NCBI GenBank assembly: GCA_963921195.1
Contig: CAWUER010000514.1
Location: forward strand, 2,108,001-2,172,000
Length of the DNA stretch: 64,000 bases
Direction: 5' to 3'
Origin: Pegoplata infirma
Lineage: Eukaryota; Arthropoda; Insecta; Diptera; Anthomyiidae
Below the pieces are notes generated by a model. It worked only from the letters and a program-made list of their open reading frames with translations, ran no database searches and was not told the origin of the DNA. Numbering within the stretch: position 1 is the stretch's first letter; each line of letters begins with the position of its first letter. Shown one piece after another: positions 53,620 to 64,000 of this stretch. The position numbers and the translations under genes are program-made.

Positions 53620-54253
53620 CCGACAGCCAATATTAAACATGAACCGAATGACATACGCCTGAAAGTAGAGATCAAATGGAGTAAAACTGCATTTACAGTT
53701 TTTCATTTCGTGATCCTGTTTCCTTTTAAAAGGACTTCAAAGTTTTAAAGGAGACATTTTGTAAAATATGTTTGAAACATTTTTACTTGTCCTATGATGA
53801 CACTGGTGATGGCAAATGAAAGAGGAGTATCTCCCCTAATTTTTCCATTTTTTTTATTTTTCCATATCAAGATAAAATGATGTGAATAAAGTCATTTGAA
53901 AACTTTATCAAAATATTTTGTTGAAAAGTTTGAATGATATTGAAGGATGCATTTTTGAAAGGACGTAACTTACATACTTTTTCTGAAATGTTAAAAAATT
54001 TAAATATAAAAATTAGGGAAGATCCTCCTCATTCACTTTCTATCACTAGTGGCATCCTAGGTCAATTACAAATATTAAAAAAATAGTTTATAAAATTTAA
54101 TCCTCTAAAACTTTGAAGTCCTTTTAAAAGGAAACAGGATCACGAAATGAAAAACTATAAATGCAGTTTTACTACATTTAGCCTCTAGCTTCAAACGTAT
54201 ATTATCCAGTTCGTGTTCAACGACTTTTTTTTTGATTTTTGTCGGACGGTGTT
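53612..54253. mobile_element. Foldback element with CACCGTCCGACA ends
   Basis: TTACACCGTCCGACA and TGTCGGACGGTGTTA are inverted. The arms of about 190 bp include GTTTCCTTTTAAAAGGAC and complement. The middle is AT-rich. TSD unclear because of the neighbouring duplication. Confidence 0.75.
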
Positions 54254-54566
54254 ATAATTAGATTTAATTATACTACAAAAGTATACGTTAAACACCTACA
54301 AACAAAATTTTTAATTTTTTTCATGAATTTTAAGAGATTTGTGACAATATCGGGAGGGTGATTTGTATAGGGACTACTATAACTGGTTCGATTTCCTTCA
54401 AATTTGAAATGATGATTTATTAATACGAAATAATCGATAATCGTTCAACTGTTGACAAGTGTGGACGTGTTTTAATTTATCTCCGTGCTATTAATTGAAT
54501 TTTTGAAATTGTTCGTAATAGGTATTTTTGTAATATTTTCATGACCACATCCAGGAAAATGAAAAT

Positions 54567-55645
54567 ATGGACACAAATGATACCGATTTAATTCGAGGCT
54601 CTGCCTCACCGACTGGTGCTGGTCCTAGCACTGGTCTTGAAGTCCGACCTTGATTCTGGTAGGGGTGCTCAGCCTAATATTGGTGGTAAAAAGAAAAAGA
54701 AACTTAAACCATCAAAGGTCAGGCACAACCAGAGACGGCTTTGTTTGAAAATAATTAACAGACTAAGCCAACTTGATGAAACGAAGCTCTCCGAACGTGA
54801 GAGGGCGTCGCTATCATGGGCGAAAGGAGTCATTGAAGAACAGGACAAACTTTCGGCAATGCGCGCATCTGACAAACAGAGCGCTGTTTCGGCCTCGTCA
54901 TCGAAGTCTGGTTAAAGGTTGCGCTCGCCCGACGAGAAACCTTTACCTAAGAGATCTAAGGTGACCGGCAACGTCTGGACTCAGTCTTTTAGTGAAGTGG
55001 TTAAAGGTAACTTCGTTAGGGCTGTGATAAACAGGCAAAATGGGGATTGTAGCATTCCAAGGGACAAGTGGAGTTTAGTTGAAACTAAACTAAATGAAAT
55101 CTACTATAGGCTCCTTGAGAGTATGCCTGATTTTCTCCCTACTACTGTCAACGCAGGTTGGTATCAGGGGCGAGTAAAACTCGTTGCTTTTGGGAACGAA
55201 AGATCCGCAGCCGTGTTCAAGGTTGCCATTAGCCAAGTGGGAGAGTTATGGCCTGGAGCTAGACTGGACGTTGTGGAAAAACATGATATCCCCTCGCAAC
55301 CCAGAGCTCATGCACGGATCCCAATGGCTACAAATGACACTGCGGTGATTCTTAAGATGATAAAAGTCTGCAATCCTGACCTTCCAACTCAGAATTGGCA
55401 AATTGCCAGATTGGGTGAGATGGAGGGCGCTCGTCGTCAAGCAGTGGTCTTGGTTAATGAGGAATCGCTTCCGCTTTTAGCCAGGACTGACGGCATTATT
55501 AGATTTGGATTTTTTCATATAAGAGTCAATGTCTACAAGGGCGACCAGAAGACTATTTTGGACGCAGACAAGCCAGTGGCAGAGTCGGCTGGTGGAAATA
55601 AAACAAGATGTTGCGGTTCCTACAAATAAACCTCCATCACTGTAA
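54567..55645 (+). pseudogene. LINE ORF1, copy 2, disrupted
   Basis: Same protein as 7390-8793. Breaks are a 14-bp deletion near 54639, a nonsense TAA at 54913-54915, and a deletion of about 311 bp near 55590 that removes the acidic C-terminal repeats and shifts the frame. The central region (55009-55560) is otherwise nearly identical to copy 1. Confidence 0.92.
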
Positions 55646-58600
55646 GGCAGCCTCAGTTGCACTCTTGCTGCGCCTGACGACAGGAACAGTTGACTTGGTT
55701 TTTATCCAAGAGCCCTGGGTGCGGGGTGGCCGGGTTTGCGGATTGAAGACCCCTGGGTTTAAGTTGGTGGTTGCCAAAGGTGAGGGCTCACCAAGAGCCT
55801 GCATCTTGGCAAAAAATGGCTTAAATATATTCTTTTTATCAACTTTTAGTGATATGGATGTTACAGCGGCTAGCTTAGAGCTTCATGGGAAGTCTATTTG
55901 GCTCGCCTCTGCGTATTTTCCTAATCCGGGGGTCAATACCCCCGGAGAAGGTTGTCGGTCTAATTCGGGAGTCTGAATCTAGGGGACACCAGTTAGTAGT
56001 GTGTTGTGATGCTAATGCACATCATTCGATATGGGGAAGTACAGACACAAATGATAGAGGCGAATCACTTTTGGAGTTTTTGTTAAGCACTAACCTGTAT
56101 ATTTGTAACAAGGGTGGTGAACCAACTTTCGTTACAAGTACGCGGCAAGAGGTTCTTGACGTAACACTTGTATCAGATACATTGTCTGATAGAATTGATG
56201 ACTGGAGAGTTTTGGAAGAGCATTCTTTCTCAGATCATCGCTACATTGAGTTTTTACTCAGGGAGCGTGCCCCGGTTGAGACAGTCTCTAGAAATCTGAG
56301 GAGAACAAACTGGGTGAAATATAGGGAGACTTTTTCTTTGCTTTTGGATGAAGTACCCTTATCTGAACCACATAGTTTGGCGGAAATTGACCGTCTGGTT
56401 GACCATATAACAAATGTTTGTAATAGGTGCCTGGATGCGTCTTGCCCTTCTGCAAAGCCTAGAGGGAAAAAAAAAGCCACCTTGGTGGTCAAATGAGTTG
56501 CAGACGAGCAGAGATTCCTGCAGAAAGCTCTTTAATAAGGCTAAATTTTCAAGAGCGGACGAGGACTGGTCTGCATACAGGCTGCAACTTAAGAGTTATA
56601 AAAAGATGATCAGAAATGCAAAATGTGATTCTTGGAAAAACTTCTGTGGAAACATAGAAGACGTTTTTGAGGCATCCAGGCTGCGCAAGGTTCTGGCTTC
56701 TTCTCCTTGCACCCTGGGATACCTAAAAGATCCTAATGGGGTGTGGTCTTCCTCCAGTGGAGAGTCGCTGGATCTCCTTTTAAACACGCATTTTCCGGGC
56801 AATTCCATGACGCCGTTTCAAGCTTTGGAACGTTCTGACGCCCAAGCATCTGAAATTGCTTCGGAAATAATAAATATGCCAACATTAATCTGGGCGATAA
56901 AAAGCTTCAGGCCCTATAAATCCCCGGGACCTGATGGTATAATCCCGGCTGAGTTGCAGCAAGTGTCGGACTATATAGCCCCGTTGCTGTATAATCTATA
57001 CACAGCATGCATCAACTGGTCGTATATTCCTTTAAAATGGAGGGATACCAGAGTCGTATTTATCCCGAAGGCTGGGAAAAGTTCCCACACAGCTCCGAAG
57101 GATTTCAGACCAATTAGTCTGTCTTCTTTTTTGCTAAAGACAATGGAACGAATGATAGACTCATATTTGCGTAGAGTGATTGACCCGAGGTTGCTTTCGA
57201 CATGCATACAGCAAGGGACGATCAACGGAAACAGCTCTTCATGAGCTCGTTGGTACCATCGAGAGATCGCTTTCGGTAAAGGAGTACACTATGGTGGCCT
57301 TTCTTGATATTGAGGGGGCTTTTAATAATGTCATCCCAGAATCGATAATATTGGCATTGTCTGGTCTGGGAGTAAAGCGTGAAATCGTTTTAATGGTGGA
57401 AAGCCTACTTGCCAGTAGACGTATAACGTCTGAATTGGGAGCGTCCGTCATATCTCGATTTGTCAATAGAGGCACACCACAAGGAGGTGTTCTTTCGCCG
57501 CTTCTTTGGAACCTGGCACTGAATTCAATGCTACTATCTCTAGAAGCACGTGGTTGTCATGTTGTCGCATATGCTGACGATGTCGCGATAGCGGCAAAGG
57601 GGAAGCATCTGCCAACATTGCGGGACATTCTTCAGGGTTCTCTGAAAGATCTGTCTAAATGGGCAAGAGACTGTGGTCTAGGAGTTAATCCTAGTAAAAC
57701 AGAGCTTGTTTTATTTACAAAGAAAAATAAGATTCCTGCTTTCGATCCTATTTCTCTGGACGGTACTGAAATCACCTTCTCAGATGGAGCCAAGTATCTT
57801 GGAGTGTTTCTAGATAGGAAGCTGAATTTCAGGCGTAATATTGAGGAACGGGTGAGAAAAGCAACGATTGCTTTGTATTCCTGTAAAAGGGCCATTGGAA
57901 AACGATGGGGTTTTAGCCCTCAAGTCGTTCATTGGATCTATACAGCAGTGGTGCGTCCAATTTTGCTGTATGGAATCATTGTCTGGTGGGCTGCATTAGA
58001 AACAAAGGCGAACTGTGTCTTTATCACAAAGGTACAGATAATGGCGTCAATGTGCATCACTGGTGCTCTTCGTACTACACCTACGGCTGCATTAGAAATC
58101 CTCCTTCATCTGATACCCTTGGACATATTGGGTAGGCAGTATGCAGCTGCGTCGGCAATTCGACTTAATAGCACGCTGCAATGGAGGAGCAGCGATTGTG
58201 GCCATAGCGCGATCTTAAAAAAGATAACAATACCACAAAATGAGGATTGTGCTCCCTCTTTGAGCCTCTTTGAGCGCCACTTTACCACTATGATACCATC
58301 CAGGTTGTCTTGGATGGGGGATACTCTGGGAAGTGGAGCTACCATAAATTTTTACACAGATGGATCGAGGCTGCACGAACAAGTGGGCTTTGGGGTCTAT
58401 TCGGAAGAGCTTGGATTGAGCCTGGCTCGTAGACTGCCAGATCATTGCAGTGTTTACCAGGTAGAGATGCTGGCAATAAAGGAAGTGGCTGACTGGTTGA
58501 GCTGGAATGTCTTGTCTACAACCGCAGTCAACATCTATACTGACAGTCAAGCCGCGGTCAAGTCCCTGGATTCAATGTTTCTGAAAACAAGATCTGCTCT

Positions 58601-59195
58601 TAACTGCCGCACGTCTTTAAATGAGATGGCCAAGCAGTTTAACATACGACTCATATGGGTCCCAGGGCACAGAGACATTCCAGGGAATTGCAAAGCCGAT
58701 GAGCTTGCAAGACTAGGAACTACCTTACAGGTTCCAACAGAATTGGAATGTGTTGGTATGCCTCTAGAAACTTGCAAGCAAAACCTACGGCTTTGTTCTG
58801 CGACGGAGACTAATCAAAGATGGGCAAATGGATGGACGTGTGAGACAACGCGACTGATTTGGCCTTCTCTTAATCAGTGGCGCACAAGTGAGCTGATATC
58901 GCTTCCAAGAGGAGAGATTTCGACGGTGGTTTCTATAATTACCGGACACTGTCTTATAGGGAAGCACGCAGAGCGGTTAAATGTGCCGTCGAATGACTTT
59001 TGCCGAAGTTGCATGGATGAAGAGGAGTTGGAAACTTACGAACACTTTATTTGCCATTGCCCGGCACTTTCTGGTCAGCGACTTGCTTCACTGGGATCTA
59101 GGGAGCTGTACGATCTTTCTGATTTGTCGGATGTCAAAATTCAACATCTAAGGAGTTTCATAAGAAGCTCAAACTGGTTTAACGACAGGGACTAG
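55608..59195 (+). pseudogene. LINE ORF2, copy 2, with three frameshifts
   Basis: Same order of endonuclease, RT and RNase H as 3834-7427. Frameshifts are one extra G near 55930, one extra A in an A run near 56466-56474, and an 8-bp deletion near 57200. The resulting open blocks are 55608-55976, 55885-56496, 56414-57244 and 57180-59195. The last still reads RT motif A through RNase H (AFLDIEGAFNNV, AYADDVAIA, FYTDGSRLHE). The net length is 6 nt shorter than copy 1, matching the three changes. Confidence 0.93.
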
Positions 59196-59305
59196 TAGGG
59201 AAACCTATTACGATCCCGTGGTATCACAAAGGACCTCAGAGTCTACGTGTGTTGACGTAAAACGTCAGCAGCCACTTACAACCTAACCTAACCTAATACG
59301 AAATA

Positions 59306-59674
59306 CGTTTAAAGCTGTTCTTATCTCAGTAAATACTGCCGACAACACAATCATTTTTGTAGCTTTCGACTCGTAAAACATGACTGCCAAATACCCTAAA
59401 ACACTCCGAATACTATTTTTTGGGTTATCCAGTTCTTAAAATCTTGAAGACCCTATTGGGTGCCCAAATTCCCGTGTTTCAAAAACTGAATAAGGTAAAG
59501 CGAAATGAACAAAAAGTTTTGATCAAATGGAACTAAACCAGTTAACCGAAATTGAAATATTTTAATATATTTTTATTTTAACATTTAACCTTTGACCTCA
59601 CAGAGTAAAAATGTGCAGTCAAACTTTAGGGGCCATGCCCTCTTTCGAGTGGGCGGGGCCTCATAATTAAAAAG
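59306..59674. other. Intergenic, no gene recognised
   Basis: AT-rich DNA between the LINE tail and the tandem duplication, without a motif I can support. Confidence 0.5.
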
Positions 59675-60275
59675 TTTTTCTTAAATATCTTTAAAAGTAC
59701 TTATCCGATTTGGATGAAATTGGTATTATTAAAAAGCTTAAAAAAATTAATTTCGAACATTTATTGCAATGGAAAAATTTCATTAACCCGTTAAGGGCCA
59801 AAACGCGATTTTAATTAATTTATTTTTTTTTATTTTTAAACATCTCACAAATGCTACGTATATAAGGTCATAAAAAAGTATACACAGCTTCTAAGCTTTT
59901 ATTTGGACTTTCGACTCTCTAACTCTTCTAACACCAGAGAAATAAAGGGTTAATATTTTAGTGCTATTTTTTTATCTTTTTCAATTTTTCCAGCTTTTGC
60001 TTGAATATCTTAAGAAGTACTTATCCGATTTTAATGAAACTGTTGGCATTCGTAAGCTCAAAAAAATGCCTTTCAAACATTCGTTAACATTTCTAAACTA
60101 TATTAACCCGTTAAGCACCAAAACGCAATTTTTATTTTTTATTTTTAAATATTTCACAAATGTTATTTATATAATGTCATAAAAAGTAAACATGTGTAGC
60201 CAAGTTCCTAAGCTTTCATGTGGACTTTTATCCGTCTCTCTAACTCTTCTAACACCAGAGACATAAAAGGTTAAA
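59675..60275. repeat. Two tandem units of about 318 bp
   Basis: CTTAAATATCTTTAAAAGTA (59680) and CTTGAATATCTTAAGAAGTA (about 60000) start corresponding units. Both contain TACTTATCCGATTT, CCCGTTAAG and CTAACTCTTCTAACACCAGA. Copies are clearly diverged. The region to 60650 has no gene. Confidence 0.8.
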
Positions 60276-60652
60276 GTTTTGGATAAGTAGTTTCCCAGAT
60301 ATCGGTATGTTACCACAAATCAATAAAATTTTAACCTAAAAAGTAAAAAAAAGTTACAATTTTGGGTCTTTATATCCCGGTAAGTTTTAAAGTTACAGTG
60401 CCAAAAAACATTTTGTATACGTGCGATTGTGACATACTAACCAATTTGTTAAAAAAGTCTTAATCAAAATTTTTTAAAATTAAATAATATTTATATATCA
60501 TTAACTTTGACGAGGGCGTCTCTCCAAAGTCGAAACATTTTCAGGATTTTTTAAAAAATAAAAATTTTTTGGAAACCTTTTTAAAATGATTAAGTAAAAC
60601 TATTTCAAAGTAAGTTAACATCCTGAAATTTTAACAGAGCTTTGATAATATA

Positions 60653-60870
60653 CAGTGGGCGACAATACATTGGAAACTTTTTATAGTAGATGCAATTTGG
60701 TAAAGACAAAGTTAACAATACTAAACGTTATTATTATCAAACGAGTATTTTTATAAAAAATTTCATGTAGGTAATTTATCAAGCTTTAATTTAGTCGATT
60801 TTTTCCAAGTTCAAACATTAAAAACTAAAAAAAAAGGTTCAATAAGTTTCCAAAGTATTGTCGCCCACTG
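60653..60870. mobile_element. mariner-type MITE (218 bp)
   Basis: CAGTGGGCGACAATAC and GTATTGTCGCCCACTG, flanked by TA (60651-60652, 60871-60872). Ends and target fit Tc1/mariner. The next MITE begins 10 bp further right. Confidence 0.9.
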
Positions 60871-60880
60871 TATGTAACTA

Positions 60881-61732
60881 CCCAGGCAGAAAAATACGAA
60901 CGGGAGAGCGCTGGCAAAGTACCTTTTATGGTCGCTTGTGTGCTGGGGGAAAGCATCACAGTCAGTTTAGTACTTTCCCAGCGTCCAAAATGATAACCAC
61001 GGTAAACGGTATGCCGTTTCTATTTTAAAGCGCTTTAAAAACAAAAAATATGGTACCATTTTAGCACTTTTAGAACAAAAATGGGACGTATCTAAATTGT
61101 GTACATAAGTCCATTAGACCCAACTTTTTTTGGTGTTTATTTGAATAAAGAAATTTATTAAATTAGGATAAAAAATTTATTGACTCATTTATTAGGATAA
61201 AAAAATTTTGAACAAACTTTGAACAATTTTCTAAGTCCCGGAAAAAAATTGTTTGCAGTTTTCTTTGCGTTTTGGAATAAAAAATTTATTAAAAATGGTT
61301 TTAGAAAAAAATTGGAAAAGTCCCGAAAAAAAGTGGTGTATTGAACCGAAACGGGTATGTATCCGAAGTTTAAGGGTGATGTATCCGGAGTTTAAGACAC
61401 TTCCTCACGAAAGAAACAGGTGTTTTTATATAAAAGGTGTCAAGTTTGTAATATGTAGGTCCAGAGACTATGTAGGTCATTGTGTATAAGTGACATATCA
61501 TGAGAACTATCAAGGACCGGCCACTTATCCTGCAGGGAAATAAAAAATATTCCAATTTTTATGAAAATTAATAAATTTTAATACAAAATTTATACTTTGA
61601 ATGGATTTAAATAGAAAAACATTGGCGAAGTGCTTGGAAAGCACTTTTTCGAATTCATACTACCTTCTACACAAAAAATAAAGTGCTTTGCCGAGACTTT
61701 TTCTTTTGAACGGTTGGCAGTTTCTGCCTGGG
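60881..61732. mobile_element. CCCAGGCAGAAA MITE (852 bp), TA target
   Basis: Perfect 12-bp inverted ends CCCAGGCAGAAA / TTTCTGCCTGGG, flanked by TA. Half of a second copy is at 45615-45732. No ORF is supported. Confidence 0.88.
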
Positions 61733-61734
61733 TA

Positions 61735-62422
61735 ATTAAAACTGCCTTTATAAGGTAAAATTTGCAATCGCGTTATTCGTTTTTAACTGCCAAATGTTGT
61801 CATTTTTAAAAAATGTATAAAAAAGATTAAAAATTAGACTGCACCTTTTGTGGAACCTAGTGGATACAGACGAGACCAATATATGGTGAAACTAGATGTA
61901 TTTATCTAAACGAGGAACTTTATTTCGTGCACCCCTGTGTTTGTCTGATAATAGGTCAATCATTGACCGGTTGGAAAATTTTTTTACGAGTATAAAATTA
62001 TTGGCGGGCGGATTCCAAATAATTTTTTTTTTTACTTTTTAATAATAATGGAAGTTTTCTACATTTCCAGTTAATAACATTTATCCTTTTTAGTTGGCTT
62101 ATAATTATTTTTTAATTAATGTCTTTATAGTTATGCAATAAATAGGCTTAGCTCTACATAAATTTTAAATATCAGCGATTTTTGAGTGTAATTATAGTTA
62201 TGCAACGGAGTGTATTTACGAATAAAAAAATATTTTAAAGTGCTTTTGGGAAAAAACGTTAAAGTTTTTTTTTTTTTTTTTATAAAAAATGATTGAAAAA
62301 AAAAAAATTTATGACAAATTTTTAAAGTACGGAAATATTTTTAAAGAGTAAAAAAGCTGATGTAGCTGTTTCTGTTATCAAAGATTAAGTGAAAAAAATA
62401 TTATTTTGTGTGTATTATTATG
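61735..62422. other. AT-rich intergenic stretch
   Basis: Low-complexity sequence, poly(A)/poly(T) runs, no gene supported. Confidence 0.5.
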
Positions 62423-62424
62423 TA

Positions 62425-63692
62425 TATGGGTGAAATCAAAAAATGACAATGTTTTTGAGCCAAAATTGTACAAGCAAAAAATTTTAATTTTTGGTAAATT
62501 TTTTTATTAAAATCGATATGTTACATCACTACTAATATAACTATAAAAGATCTCTTCTACAAATTGTTTCAAACAAATTTTATCGACAATTTTATGATTT
62601 TTTTGGTGACGGAGTTTACATTCACCATAGAAAAATACGTTAAATTTTTTGAATTTTCTGTGAAAACATTTTATTGTAATTTTAAACACTTATTTATGTA
62701 ATTGCTAACAATTTTTGCAATTAGGATTTTTTTCTGGTTTTTGTTATTAAAGATTTTACAATTATTTTTTATTTTAATAGGATTTTTCTAAGGAAATGTA
62801 AAATAAATTTATTATTATTTCTGTTAAAATTAGTTTTTTTACTTTTTTGAATGACTAGTGTTAATATTTGCGTTGGTTTTAACAACTACATAAGGTTTTT
62901 TAATACAATCGCAAAAAAAAAAAAAAAAGTTGACGGAGTTTACAGAGACGGAGTTTACATTTTGTCACTTTTTGCCCTTTTTTCGAAAACTATTTGTCGG
63001 AAATTGGTTTCCGAAAAAAAATCATTAGATGTCAACTAGATACGTCAAAATATGACGATATATCAGATACACGCTAAGTAGTTTTGTTGTAAACGTGGAG
63101 ACGGAGTTTACAGCATTTTTCGATTTCTCATTTATGAATTATCTTTTCATACCGGGAAATTAATATGCAATGAGCAAACTTGAAACTAATGATGCAAAAT
63201 GATGCTTTATAGCCTCGCGTTTAATAAATGGGGCAATTACCTATTATTTTTCTATACATAATACGTCAAAAACAACAAAATTGTCAGGTTCCATAATGTC
63301 TAAAAAAGTGTCGAAAAATCGTTACACAATTGAAGCCGTGTTTGCATGGGTAAAAGAGATAGTTATGACTATATAAAAATATTTTTTAAGAACGTCAACA
63401 TTCCCTCTTTAAAAATGTAGTCAATTATTAAGCTCTTGGGTTATTGGTTTTTAAGATATAACCGGTTAAAGTTTAAAAATTGAACTTGTTACTGGCGACG
63501 GAGTTTACATTTGGCCTACAAAAATGAAAATAAATTGCTTAAAATAGCCAACTAATATCCGGATTGTTGTTAGTTATGTAGAACGCCAATCTATACGACG
63601 TTGTACATTAAAAAATATGCGAATACTTTAACCCATGTATGAGATATTACACGATTACATGGTTTGGTTGACATTTTTTGATTTCACCCATA
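62425..63692. mobile_element. TATGGGTGAAATC element with five GACGGAGTTTACA copies
   Basis: Ends TATGGGTGAAATCAAAAAAT and ATTTTTTGATTTCACCCATA, possible TA TSD (62423-62424, 63693-63694). GACGGAGTTTACA occurs five times in one orientation (62608, 62932, 62947, 63100 and 63497), including a pair 15 bp apart. No transposase is recognised. Confidence 0.75.
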
Positions 63693-63793
63693 TAGACAAA
63701 GTCTTAAATAAAGACCGCTCCAAGTACGTATATAAAATTAATTACTTAAAAAGTTGTGAAAAAAATTTAAATGTTTTTTTTTTCTTAAACCAG

Positions 63794-64000
63794 AACATTT
63801 GAAATGAACTGTAGTAAATGTCATATAAGTTTTAATAATGTTGACTACTTTGTTCAGCATTTAAAAACATTACATGGACTTTCCACATACAATTGTCCAT
63901 ATTCGTTATGTAATCTAATTTTCACTAATGCATACACATTCAAAAGGCACATAAAATCTGTCCATGGGAGCAACAGTAACACTATTATTGGAGCAACGCT
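63794..64000 (+). CDS. C2H2 zinc-finger exon, runs off the window
   Basis: After a pyrimidine tract and CAG (63791-63793), a clean 3' splice acceptor, the exon opens with ATG at 63804: MNCSKCHISFNNVDYFV, then QHLKTLHGLSTYNCPY, then CNLIFTNAYTFKRHIKSVH. The cysteine and histidine spacing fits two C2H2 fingers (C-x2-C...H-x4-H and C-x4-C...H-x4-H). Such fingers are DNA- or RNA-binding. The frame is still open at 64000. It could be a host gene or the N-terminal part of a transposon ORF. Confidence 0.7.

Larger units (their letters stand above)
54433..59293 (+). mobile_element. LOA/I-group LINE copy 2, inactivated
   Basis: TSD TAATACGAAATA (54421-54432, 59294-59305; the right edge is ambiguous because of the CCTAA tail). 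It has the same 5' start (ATAATCGTTCAACTG) and 3' tail (ACAACCTAACCTAACC) as 3736-8940, but opposite orientation, with several inactivating changes. Confidence 0.93.

Overview
This window looks like intergenic or heterochromatin-like DNA of a dipteran insect, most likely a calyptrate fly. It is strongly AT-rich and built almost entirely of transposable elements. The fly assignment rests on several mini-me/DINE-1-type elements, with a (TA)n tract, a conserved core and a (GTCY)n tract between TATACCCTCC ends and an ATTCGGC...GCCGAAT hairpin tail. It is also supported by Jockey and LOA/I-type LINEs and a Maverick/Polinton. The species is inference. No rRNA, true tRNA or complete host gene was found. 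The only candidate host-type coding sequence is a C2H2 zinc-finger exon that starts at 63804, just after a good splice acceptor, and runs off the right edge.

Layout. 1-1045: a 35-bp minisatellite with a palindromic core. 1.8-3.5 kb: the integrase end and 3' LTR of a Gypsy-type element, split by a hAT-like MITE. 3.74-8.94 kb: a full-length LOA/I-group LINE on the minus strand with both ORFs open and a 14-bp target-site duplication (TSD). 9-16 kb: MITEs, foldbacks and a broken transposase-like gene. 16.25-25.6 kb: one old LINE cut into at least six readable pieces by inserted elements, some carrying second-order insertions. Most direct insertions have perfect 8-bp TSDs.

27.2-45.5 kb: a decayed Maverick/Polinton, a virus-like self-synthesising transposon. 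On the minus strand it has protease, major capsid, minor capsid, penton-like, a hypothetical gene and integrase. Divergently on the plus strand it has a packaging ATPase and two small conserved genes, and PolB lies on the minus strand at the far end. The genes overlap or nearly abut as in a virus, but nearly all carry a stop or frameshift. The locus was later hit by two Jockey LINEs in opposite orientations, a 638-bp tandem array with tRNA-like pol III boxes, and several MITEs.

45.9-54.3 kb: nested MITEs, a perfect small hairpin element, and large foldbacks rich in ATATAT palindromes. 54.43-59.29 kb: a second, inactivated LOA copy on the plus strand, inverted relative to the first. 59.3-63.7 kb: tandem duplications and TA-target MITEs, ending in an element with five copies of a 13-mer.

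The genes do not form a host pathway. The value of the window is as a readable stratigraphy: TSDs allow the order of insertions to be inferred, and each non-autonomous family with an 8-bp TSD carries its own dense subterminal motif.
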